Shown here piece after piece: positions 1 through 5,020 of a DNA stretch of 5,250 nt. The number at the start of each line of letters is the position of its first letter. Position 1 is the first letter of the stretch. The notes beneath the pieces were generated by a model, which did no database searches, had not been told where the DNA came from, and worked only from the letters and a program-made list of their open reading frames with translations. The position numbers and the translations under genes were made by a program. This DNA comes from Taibaiella sp. GTDB lineage: Bacteria > Bacteroidota > Bacteroidia > Chitinophagales > Chitinophagaceae. The stretch is from assembly GCA_019454705.1 (NCBI GenBank), contig JACFNS010000212.1, forward strand, positions 1-5,250, given 5' to 3'.

Positions 1-159
1 GAAGTGCGGGGTATAGTAAGCCTTGTTTTTGCCACGCAGGATAGACGCTATCCTTGATGACATGCGGCCCATTGTCTGGTTGGTAGCATCTACTATATAC
101 CAGTCACGTTTTACGATCTTCTCGTTGGCCGATTGTGTTTTAAAACTCAGATGTCTCAT
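1..159 (-). CDS. rplM: 50S ribosomal protein L13 (uL13), N-terminal part, cut by window edge
   Basis: Reading the minus strand from an ATG at 157-159 gives 53 codons open to the window edge. The protein begins [20 protein letters not shown] and continues [13 protein letters not shown], then a segment containing [13 protein letters not shown]. This matches the N-terminal third of uL13, whose family hallmarks are the W-x-x-x-DA motif, the GR(L/M)(A/S)S turn and the LRGK-K-x-x-(F/Y)TPH segment. The LSFKTQSA opening is the form I know from Bacteroidota. uL13 binds 23S rRNA early in assembly of the large ribosomal subunit. The rest of the roughly 150-residue protein lies left of the window, and in this phylum rpsI normally follows. 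The start is fixed by the family N-terminus and by the promoter about 85-110 bases upstream. There is no Shine-Dalgarno sequence before the ATG, only an A-rich stretch, as is usual in Bacteroidota. Confidence 0.95.
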   Translation of the reverse strand, partial: MRHLSFKTQSANEKIVKRDWYIVDATNQTMGRMSSRIASILRGKNKAYYTPHF

Positions 160-237
160 TATTCTGTTAATTTGCTCTAAATTGCCCGCCGATACTGCTG
201 TTCAGCTAAAACGGACACCCTCAATTGTTTTTTGGGG
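160..237 (-). promoter_or_regulatory. rplM 5' leader, candidate ribosomal-protein autoregulatory structure
   Basis: The predicted rplM leader is about 78 bases, long for a gene without obvious upstream coding. On the minus transcript GTCCG (216-212) can pair with CGGGC (188-184), with one G-U pair, and AATT (226-223) can pair with AATT (183-180). The pairing closes an imperfect stem with a 6-base bulge (222-217). A small GCT-GAAC-AGC hairpin may form inside. Autogenous ribosomal-protein leaders are well known, and from memory an L13 leader has been proposed for Bacteroidia. I cannot confirm that this sequence matches that motif, so the structure is inference from short pairings. Confidence 0.4.
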
Positions 238-241
238 ACTG

Positions 242-272
242 CAAAGGTAAATCTACCCCCCGATTACACCAA
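242..272 (-). promoter_or_regulatory. Bacteroidota-type promoter for rplM
   Basis: On the minus strand, TTG at 272-270 is followed after exactly 20 bases by TACCTTTG at 249-242. This fully matches the Bacteroidota primary sigma consensus of TTG (-33) and TAnnTTTG (-7) at its usual spacing. Transcription should begin about 5-8 bases downstream, near 235-237, giving an approximately 75-80 base leader before the rplM ATG. Confidence 0.8.
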
Positions 273-301
273 AAAAATCATTAAGAATTTTTTATCCCTA
301 T

Positions 302-322
302 TTGTAAACCATTGATTTACAA
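302..322. repeat. Inverted repeat in divergent intergenic region
   Basis: TTGTAAA (302-308) and TTTACAA (316-322) are perfect 7-base inverted arms separated by 7 bases. The site lies about 30 bases upstream of the rplM -33 element and about 60 bases upstream of the -33 element of the divergent lipoprotein gene, so it is placed like a regulator-binding site. The region is AT-rich, which makes chance dyads common, and no T-tract follows directly to suggest a terminator. Confidence 0.4.
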
Positions 323-342
323 TCGTTTTTTCGCAAAAAAAT

Positions 343-372
343 AATTAACATCATTTGCAACAAGTGTTAATT
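343..372. repeat. 30-base dyad, possible operator of the lipoprotein gene at 449
   Basis: AATTAACA (343-350) and TGTTAATT (365-372) are perfect 8-base inverted arms. The centre of the dyad is itself a 6-base palindrome, TTGCAA (355-360), so arms and core share the same axis between 357 and 358. Of 15 symmetric pairs, 11 are complementary. The site ends 12 bases before the -33 element of the plus-strand promoter, where activator or repressor sites often sit. No regulator is identified. Confidence 0.45.
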
Positions 373-384
373 TCATAGCTGGGG

Positions 385-415
385 TTGCATGTAAATGTTT
401 TAGGTATTATTTTTC
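385..415 (+). promoter_or_regulatory. Bacteroidota-type promoter for the lipoprotein gene at 449
   Basis: TTG at 385-387 is followed after exactly 20 bases by TATTTTTC at 408-415, which differs from the TAnnTTTG consensus only in its last base. Predicted transcription starts near 420, leaving an AT-rich leader of just under 30 bases before the ATG at 449. Spacing and position are right; the mismatched last base lowers certainty. Confidence 0.6.
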
Positions 416-448
416 CGTTAAATATATATTAACAGAAACTACAAGCAT

Positions 449-1324
449 ATGAACAAAGTTGTATTAGCCCTGGGCCTGTTAGCCCTTACGTTTACTGCCT
501 GCGAAAAGAAAAAATCATCTATACTGCCCCCGCCCGAAGTGGATACAGTATATATTGACACAACAACTGTAAAGCCGGTTGATACCAGCCTTACTATTGC
601 AGGTATCAGTGACATCCGCACCACTCCGTGGAGCGAAGTGGTAATGCCCATAACAGTAATGCGTAATATCGGTTCTGAACAAAAAGTCAGCATGTCCATT
701 AGTGGTGTACCCGCCAATGTAAAAGCAAAATTCAGCTCGGTTACCGGTTATACTACATTTAATACCAACCTGATGCTGGATGTACGCTTTGCTGCACCAG
801 GTACTTATGAGATGAAAATTGTGAGTGTGAGCGAAACCGGTAAAACTAAGGACTACATTGTACACCTGGTTATAGACTCTATGACTAACAGGGAGATAAA
901 TAGCTTGTTCTTGAGCAAAGTGCTTACCACGAGTTTACTGACCTCTGATTCCACAGATAGCATTATCTATCAACAGACAGTACTGACGAATAATACATTC
1001 GAAAGCCAGTTGTATCTGAGGAATTTAGTATTGAATTTCAATACTACACCCACTGAATATTTCATCAGCTATATGACGGGCATAAATTCTAATTATCACG
1101 TTAAGGTAATTGTGAATATGGCAGAAGGAACTGTTATTATTCCAGACCAGATAATAGAAGGACGCAGCATGCAGGGTGCCAACTACAAGGATTTCACTGT
1201 GGCAGGCCAGGGCAAAATAGACATAGACAACGGTACTTACTCGATCACGTACTCTACCATTCACGATGATAATGGTTCATTCGTAATCAGGAATTATACA
1301 GTCAAAGGTGTACTTAGAGACTAA
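449..1324 (+). CDS. Putative lipoprotein of unrecognised family, 291 residues
   Basis: The first 18 residues form a lipoprotein signal peptide: charged start MNK, hydrophobic stretch VVLALGLLALTF, then lipobox TAC with Cys18 as the predicted lipidated residue. A polar, proline-rich linker follows (about 19-50, including LPPPEVDTV and a TTT run), as expected for a protein tethered to a membrane. Residues about 50-145 alternate hydrophobic and polar positions and look like an Ig-like beta-sandwich (VVMPITVMRNIGSEQKVSMS through a YIVHLVIDSM strand). Residues about 150-291 form a second beta-rich part, ending in strands such as GKIDIDNGTYSITYS and a final VKGVLRD. I do not recognise a named family or catalytic motif, so no function is assigned. 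The gene stands alone: its own promoter and a dyad lie upstream, and a strong terminator hairpin starts 17 bases after its stop codon. The start is fixed by the signal peptide. Location is probably the outer membrane or periplasm. Confidence 0.85.
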   Translation: MNKVVLALGLLALTFTACEKKKSSILPPPEVDTVYIDTTTVKPVDTSLTIAGISDIRTTPWSEVVMPITVMRNIGSEQKVSMSISGVPANVKAKFSSVTGYTTFNTNLMLDVRFAAPGTYEMKIVSVSETGKTKDYIVHLVIDSMTNREINSLFLSKVLTTSLLTSDSTDSIIYQQTVLTNNTFESQLYLRNLVLNFNTTPTEYFISYMTGINSNYHVKVIVNMAEGTVIIPDQIIEGRSMQGANYKDFTVAGQGKIDIDNGTYSITYSTIHDDNGSFVIRNYTVKGVLRD

Positions 1325-1341
1325 CAACTAATATAGATTAT

Positions 1342-1374
1342 AAAAAAAGTGCCGCAGTATCTGCGGCACTTTTT
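1342..1374 (+). terminator. Rho-independent terminator of the lipoprotein gene, potentially bidirectional
   Basis: GTGCCGCAG (1349-1357) and CTGCGGCAC (1361-1369) form a perfect 9-bp stem with a 3-base loop. Seven A before it (1342-1348) and five T after it (1370-1374) extend the pairing and give a T-tract in the plus direction. On the minus strand the run of A supplies a T-tract of seven, so the hairpin could also stop transcription arriving from the right. Confidence 0.9.
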
Positions 1375-1388
1375 ATTGCCTCAATCAT

Positions 1389-1417
1389 AAAAAACCCCGG
1401 CTAAAAATAACCGGGGT
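1389..1417 (-). terminator. Rho-independent terminator of the LVIVD lipoprotein operon
   Basis: ACCCCGG (1394-1400) and CCGGGGT (1411-1417) form a 7-bp stem with a 10-base AT-rich loop. Read on the minus strand, the stem is followed by T at positions 1393 down to 1389, which gives the expected U-tract. It starts about 30 bases beyond the stop codon of the minus-strand gene ending at 1449. With the hairpin at 1342-1374 it separates two convergent transcription units. Confidence 0.85.
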
Positions 1418-1448
1418 ACGTAGTATAAATATTAAGTAGTAAACTTCT

Positions 1449-2213
1449 TTATCCGCTTATTTTAGCCAGCTTCAGTATCTGTCCGTCCGATTTCAGTTCG
1501 TACAGCAGCATACCGCCCTGCACCATGCATATCAGCATACCATTGTAGGGTATCACATCGTAGTATGTGTCGTCGTACAAACGTTGTTTCAAAGAAGGGT
1601 AATACCTGTTGCTGATATCATATATTGCCAGCCCGTTGCTGCCCTGGCATACAAACAGCCTGTTGCCTGCCATACCCAGCCCCCAGGGGCTATCCATGGT
1701 GATGACATTCCGTTGAGACGGGTTCAGCAAATTCTTTACATCGTACACATACATGGCATTGGTTGTACCACCACAGTTGTTGCCACCGCGTACGGTTACA
1801 TATGCTACCGTATCGTCTGCTACCACAGGGTCGCAGGCGCGCACATGGCTGGCTTCGCCCAGTTTGTCAGGATGCCCGGCATCTGATATAGAGTATATGT
1901 ACATGGAGTTTTGCGAACCGATGAACAGCTTGTCTTTATAACTGTAGATAGTTTCTATATCCTCGCCAATAGGTTGCGTACTCGTCAGTTTGGGCGAAGA
2001 TGCATTGGCCAGCGAGTACACATGCAGCTTCTTATCGTCTACAACATAAAGATGTTTTTGTGCTATGGTAAAACGTGCCAGAGAACCACCTTGCCCTGTG
2101 CCGCCGTTATTATCAAAACCCGCTGCGGTTGGCGAAGCTGTCTGGTTAGCTTTGTCGCAGGAAACAGCAAACGCTGCCAACAGTATTAAGGCTATATATT
2201 TTAAAGACTTCAT
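1449..2213 (-). CDS. LVIVD-repeat beta-propeller lipoprotein, 254 residues
   Basis: Residues 1-19 are a lipoprotein signal: MKSLKYIALILLAAFAVSC, with Cys19 in an AVSC lipobox. A glycine- and asparagine-rich linker (about 20-43) leads to five repeats of roughly 40 residues: about 44-83, 84-124, 125-173, 174-214 and 215-254. Each has the LVIVD pattern of a strand after a short polar turn (HLYVVDD, KLFIGSQ, VAYVTVR, RLFVCQG, MLICMVQ), then a second strand with a Y-(S/D)-(L/I/V) end (LHVYSL, MYIYSI, MYVYDV, LAIYDI, LLYEL), mostly followed by an N/A-x-x-(S/N/H)-P turn. LVIVD repeats (Pfam PF08309) are predicted to build beta-propellers; their biochemical role is poorly known. Cys127 (CDPVV) and Cys147 (NNCGGTTN) occupy positions I recall as conserved in the Bacteroidota members and may form a disulfide. 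The gene follows the lipoprotein gene ending at 2235 with a 21-base gap, so the two are probably co-transcribed. The ATG at 2211-2213 is set by the signal peptide. Confidence 0.88.
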   Translation of the reverse strand: MKSLKYIALILLAAFAVSCDKANQTASPTAAGFDNNGGTGQGGSLARFTIAQKHLYVVDDKKLHVYSLANASSPKLTSTQPIGEDIETIYSYKDKLFIGSQNSMYIYSISDAGHPDKLGEASHVRACDPVVADDTVAYVTVRGGNNCGGTTNAMYVYDVKNLLNPSQRNVITMDSPWGLGMAGNRLFVCQGSNGLAIYDISNRYYPSLKQRLYDDTYYDVIPYNGMLICMVQGGMLLYELKSDGQILKLAKISG

Positions 2214-2234
2214 GACTTCTTATTTTTTTAAGGG

Positions 2235-2798
2235 TTAATTTTTCCTGCACACAGGCTTATACAATGTTTTCAATTCCCAGCCTACTACTACGCCTTTCGA
2301 TGCATCTATACATTCAAACCAGCCACTGTCGGGTGGCAGGCTAGGGTCTACCAGGTGAAACATACCCGATACCCTGTCTACCAGTTGTACATTGTTGATG
2401 TCGGCAATGTTCAGCACCACCAGGTCGTTCATATGGTTGGTGTACAGGTAATTGTCCATGATAGACATTTCCTGCGCGCCGGTTACGTGTATAAACTTAA
2501 CCTTCTGAGGGTTGGCGCCATCGCTGATGTTGATGACATGTATGCCCTTACCTACTTCTACCTGGTACAGCATATTTCCTTTTACATAAATCTTACCGCC
2601 TTTTTCTATAGGCCTTACATCGGTAGCGGTTATTTTCGCCGCATCTTCGGGCGATGCATAAACAGGAGCGTACCCCTCCACTTCTTTAGGCGAGGGCTCC
2701 GGTTGTGGCCGGGGATTGGTCCTGTAGGGATCGCAGGCGGTGAGCAACAGCAGCAACGGCAGCACCGCCCATCTTGCAGATAGTATTCTTTTCTTCAT
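2235..2798 (-). CDS. Short LVIVD-type lipoprotein, 187 residues, first gene of a two-gene unit
   Basis: Residues 1-22 are a lipoprotein signal: basic start MKKR, hydrophobic core AVLPLLLLL, lipobox LTAC with Cys22. A proline-rich linker follows (PRPQPEPSP, about 29-37). Residues about 68-105 and 106-146 are two LVIVD-like repeats, with strand pairs such as NMLYQVEVGKGIHVINISDG and NYLYTNHMNDLVVLNIAD. The C-terminal part (about 147-187) holds the segment GWFECIDASKGVVVGWELKT and ends near PVCRK. Its two cysteines, Cys163 and Cys184, could form a disulfide. I recall proteins with this FEC-D-x-SKG-x-VVGWE tail next to LVIVD propeller genes in Bacteroidota, which suggests a complete small family rather than a fragment. 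The protein has its own signal peptide and stop, so it is not the broken front half of the downstream gene. No function is known to me; an envelope location is inferred. The start is set by the signal peptide, and no Shine-Dalgarno sequence is visible. Confidence 0.85.
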   Translation of the reverse strand: MKKRILSARWAVLPLLLLLTACDPYRTNPRPQPEPSPKEVEGYAPVYASPEDAAKITATDVRPIEKGGKIYVKGNMLYQVEVGKGIHVINISDGANPQKVKFIHVTGAQEMSIMDNYLYTNHMNDLVVLNIADINNVQLVDRVSGMFHLVDPSLPPDSGWFECIDASKGVVVGWELKTLYKPVCRKN

Positions 2799-3062
2799 AA
2801 AAAGGGTTTTAAAAAAACAACTGAGTTTTGTCTCAAACTACCTCTATGCAAATAGTGTGCTAATTTTTTCAACTTTAGCTGAGAATTAATATTTCCGTAA
2901 TCTCACCCACCCCTCACATAGTTATTTACTTTATTTAATTTTGGTATGCAAATGTTCTATTTTTGCGAACAACAGCGGGATTTTTACGGGTTTTTCAGCT
3001 AAAAAGCGTAGTTTTTCACTGTCATTATCAACTAATAATTTAATTTTTTATATATACCCGGT
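2799..3062. other. Divergent intergenic region between the LVIVD operon and mreB
   Basis: This AT-rich stretch of 264 bases must carry the promoters of both the minus-strand lipoprotein pair and the plus-strand mre operon. On the plus side a full -7 consensus is present at 2958-2965. On the minus side I find only poor matches, such as TATTTG near 2849-2844, with wrong spacing to any upstream TTG, so that promoter is not assigned. No RNA gene, terminator or coding frame of convincing character is seen. Confidence 0.6.
2958..2965 (+). promoter_or_regulatory. Candidate -7 element of the mreBCD operon promoter
   Basis: TATTTTTG matches all fixed positions of the Bacteroidota TAnnTTTG box. The nearest upstream TTG (2941-2943) lies 14 bases away, shorter than the usual 19-21, so the -33 part is weak or absent. 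Transcription would start near 2970, leaving a leader of about 90 bases before mreB. The box sits exactly between the arms of a small inverted repeat, TGTTC (2953-2957) and GAACA (2967-2971). Confidence 0.5.
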
Positions 3063-4088
3063 ATGGGCTTATTCAACTTTCTCACCCAGGAGATTGCGAT
3101 TGACCTGGGCACGGCCAACACATTGATTATCCACAACGACCAGGTGGTGGTGGACGAACCATCTATCGTGGCTATCGACCGCACTAGTAATAAGATAGTG
3201 GCGGTGGGTAAGAAGGCCATGATGATGCACGAAAAAACGCATGAGAACCTGAAAACCATCCGCCCGCTGAAGGATGGCGTGATAGCAGACTTTAACGCGG
3301 CAGAAGGTATGCTGCGCGAAATGATAAAACTTGTACAGCACAAAAAGAAACCATGGTTCCCGCCCAGCTGGAAGATGGTAATATGCATACCCTCCAGCAT
3401 TACCGAGGTGGAGAAACGCGCCGTGCGCGACTCTGCCGAGCAGGCCGGTGCCAAAGAAGTGTACATGATACACGAGCCTATGGCTGCCGCACTGGGTATT
3501 GGTATCGATGTGGAAGAGCCTACGGGTAACATGATTATTGACATAGGCGGTGGTACTACCGGTATATCTGTTATAGCATTGGCGGGTATCGTTTGCGACC
3601 AGTCTATACGTATAGCGGGCGATGAGTTTACTGCAGATATAATGGAAGCTATGCGCCGCTACCACAGCCTGATGATAGGCGAGCGTACTGCGGCACAAAT
3701 AAAAATACACGTGGGCTCTGCGCTGAAAGAACTGGACAACCCGCCCGATGATATAGCCGTAAACGGCCGCGACCTGGTGACAGGTATCCCCAAGCAGATA
3801 ATGGTATCGTACCAGGAAGTGGCGGAAGCGCTGGACAAGTCCATCTTCAAAATAGAAGAAGCGATACTGAAAGCGCTGGAAAGTACACCGCCCGAGCTGG
3901 CTGCCGATATATACCGCCGTGGCCTGTACCTGACAGGTGGTGGCGCATTGCTGCGCGGCCTCGACAAGCGCATATCGCAAAAGATAAAACTGCCTGTGCA
4001 TGTAGCCGACGATCCGCTGCGTGCCGTGGTGCGCGGCACAGGCATGGCGCTCAAGAACATTGCGCGTATGCCTTTCCTCATGAAATAA
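3063..4088 (+). CDS. mreB: Rod shape-determining protein MreB, actin homologue, 341 residues
   Basis: MreB polymerises on ATP into membrane-bound antiparallel filaments that organise the elongasome and so guide lateral peptidoglycan synthesis. All actin-fold nucleotide motifs are visible: phosphate-1 DLGTANT at 14-20, the HEPMAAALG region at 137-145 with the conserved Glu138 of the connect segment, phosphate-2 DIGGGTT at 160-166, GERTAAQIK at 206-214, GRDLVTGIPK at 235-244, and the adenosine motif TGGGALLRGL at 291-300. Length is normal for the family (about 335-350), with no gaps. The short hydrophobic start MGLFNFL could serve as a membrane-contacting segment, as in other MreB proteins. The ATG at 3063 agrees with the family N-terminus (MGLFNFxTQEIAIDLG); there is no clear Shine-Dalgarno sequence. 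mreC follows 71 bases after the stop on the same strand, consistent with an mreBCD operon. The coding sequence is clearly richer in G and C than the intergenic DNA around it. Confidence 0.98.
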   Translation: MGLFNFLTQEIAIDLGTANTLIIHNDQVVVDEPSIVAIDRTSNKIVAVGKKAMMMHEKTHENLKTIRPLKDGVIADFNAAEGMLREMIKLVQHKKKPWFPPSWKMVICIPSSITEVEKRAVRDSAEQAGAKEVYMIHEPMAAALGIGIDVEEPTGNMIIDIGGGTTGISVIALAGIVCDQSIRIAGDEFTADIMEAMRRYHSLMIGERTAAQIKIHVGSALKELDNPPDDIAVNGRDLVTGIPKQIMVSYQEVAEALDKSIFKIEEAILKALESTPPELAADIYRRGLYLTGGGALLRGLDKRISQKIKLPVHVADDPLRAVVRGTGMALKNIARMPFLMK

Positions 4089-4096
4089 GAACCGTA

Positions 4097-4132
4097 ATGA
4101 GTAACTTGGTACTAAATGCGGTGTACCGGTAA
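4097..4132 (+). other. 11-codon open frame and small dyad in the mreB-mreC gap
   Basis: The 71-base gap between mreB and mreC contains an ATG-to-TAA frame encoding MSNLVLNAVYR. It also contains inverted arms GGTAC (4108-4112) and GTACC (4123-4127) with a 10-base loop, and the palindrome TACCGGTA (4124-4131). There is no T-tract, so this is not a terminator. Such a short frame may be chance; it is recorded because it occupies most of the gap before a GTG-started gene. Confidence 0.2.
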
Positions 4133-4159
4133 TACATATACTAAAGAGCAGTAAAGGGC

Positions 4160-5020
4160 GTGCGCAATTTCATCCTGTTCATACGAAGGTTTTCCAATCT
4201 CATACTCTTCCTCCTGCTGGAAGTGATATGTATCATGCTCATATCGCGCACGCAAACAGTACAGGGCGATGACATCATGAGCTCGGCCAACATGGTGATA
4301 GGCAATATGTACAAGCAGCGCAACGATGTGGCCTACTACTTTGCGCTCAGGCGCATGAACGACAGCCTGCTGCGCGAAAATACCGAGCTGCGCAAACGCC
4401 TGACCGCCCGTGCAGAAACTGATATTATATACGACTCCGCCGCTACCGTGCCCATCACCGTTACCGATAGCGGCAAGGTGGTGAAGTATGCTGACTATGT
4501 GTACCGCACCGCCCGTGTTATCAACAACTCTGTGGGCAACGTCAACAACTATATTACGCTCAACCGCGGGTCGAAAGACGGCGTGAAAAAAGATATGGCC
4601 GTCATATCATCCAATGGCGCCATCGGACGCGTAGTCAATACATCGGCGCATTTCTCTACGGCTATATCCGTACTCAGCAAAAAACAACAGGTCAGCGCCA
4701 AGCTGAAAGACGGAACCGTGGGTTATGTATCATGGGATGGTAAAGACCCCTCGCAACTGGTGATGCGCGACGTGCCTACGCAGATAAAAGTACGCAAGGG
4801 CGATACCGTGTTCACAACCGAATATTCATTCTTCCCCGCCAACATACGCATAGGCACGGTGTACAAAACCACGCTGATAAAAAGTAAAAACCTGCAGGTG
4901 CTGTACCTGAGGCCCACGGCCAACTTCCGCAACCTGCAATATGTGTACGTGGTGGAAAACAAGATGTCGGCCGAAAGGCGCAGGCTGGAAGAAGCTGCTA
5001 AGAAAGACGATGATAAATGA
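4160..5020 (+). CDS. mreC: Rod shape-determining protein MreC, 286 residues, GTG start
   Basis: MreC is a bitopic inner-membrane protein whose periplasmic part links the MreB filament to PBP2/RodA and activates wall synthesis. A short basic cytoplasmic start (MRNFILFIRR) precedes one transmembrane segment at about 11-28 (FSNLILFLLLEVICIMLI). A likely coiled coil spans about 60-85 (LRRMNDSLLRENTELRKRL). From about 115 to 265 comes the double beta-barrel domain of the family, with landmarks YITLNRGSKDGVKKDMAVIS (131-150), GAIGRVVNTSAHFSTAISVL (153-172) and FFPANIRIGTV (224-234). The C-terminus (about 268-286) is a charged tail, AERRRLEEAAKKDDDK, beyond the barrel. The start must be the GTG at 4160: an in-frame TAA lies at 4142-4144, no ATG or other start comes between, and the next internal Met (residue 25) would remove most of the membrane segment. 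A weak purine stretch, AAAGAG (4143-4148), precedes it. The stop overlaps the mreD start by four bases (ATGA), implying translational coupling. Confidence 0.95.
   Translation: MRNFILFIRRFSNLILFLLLEVICIMLISRTQTVQGDDIMSSANMVIGNMYKQRNDVAYYFALRRMNDSLLRENTELRKRLTARAETDIIYDSAATVPITVTDSGKVVKYADYVYRTARVINNSVGNVNNYITLNRGSKDGVKKDMAVISSNGAIGRVVNTSAHFSTAISVLSKKQQVSAKLKDGTVGYVSWDGKDPSQLVMRDVPTQIKVRKGDTVFTTEYSFFPANIRIGTVYKTTLIKSKNLQVLYLRPTANFRNLQYVYVVENKMSAERRRLEEAAKKDDDK

Noticed and set aside
23..250. Open frame of 75 codons on the plus strand
   Set aside because: It lies antisense to the rplM start and its promoter, has no family resemblance, and its composition is explained by the uL13 coding sequence on the other strand.
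2355..2783. Plus-strand frame opposite the short LVIVD lipoprotein gene
   Set aside because: It is antisense to a gene with a clear signal peptide and repeat structure; no signal, domain or promoter supports it.
2235..2798. Idea that the 187-residue lipoprotein is the broken 5' half of the downstream LVIVD gene
   Set aside because: Both proteins carry their own lipoprotein signal peptides, and the short protein ends with a characteristic cysteine-containing tail, so this is two genes rather than a frameshifted one.
2801..2880. Minus-strand promoter for the LVIVD operon based on TATTTG or TAGTTTG sequences
   Set aside because: Neither fits TAnnTTTG without a gap, and no TTG lies at 19-21 bases upstream; not called as a feature.
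3032..3544. Minus-strand frame of 170 codons overlapping the mreB start
   Set aside because: It is antisense to conserved MreB motifs and would run through the mreB promoter region; the protein has no recognisable features.
3069..4001. Long minus-strand frame (310 codons) opposite mreB
   Set aside because: It is a shadow of mreB codon bias; the translation is rich in His, Tyr, Cys and Arg with no domain, while the plus strand encodes a full-length MreB.
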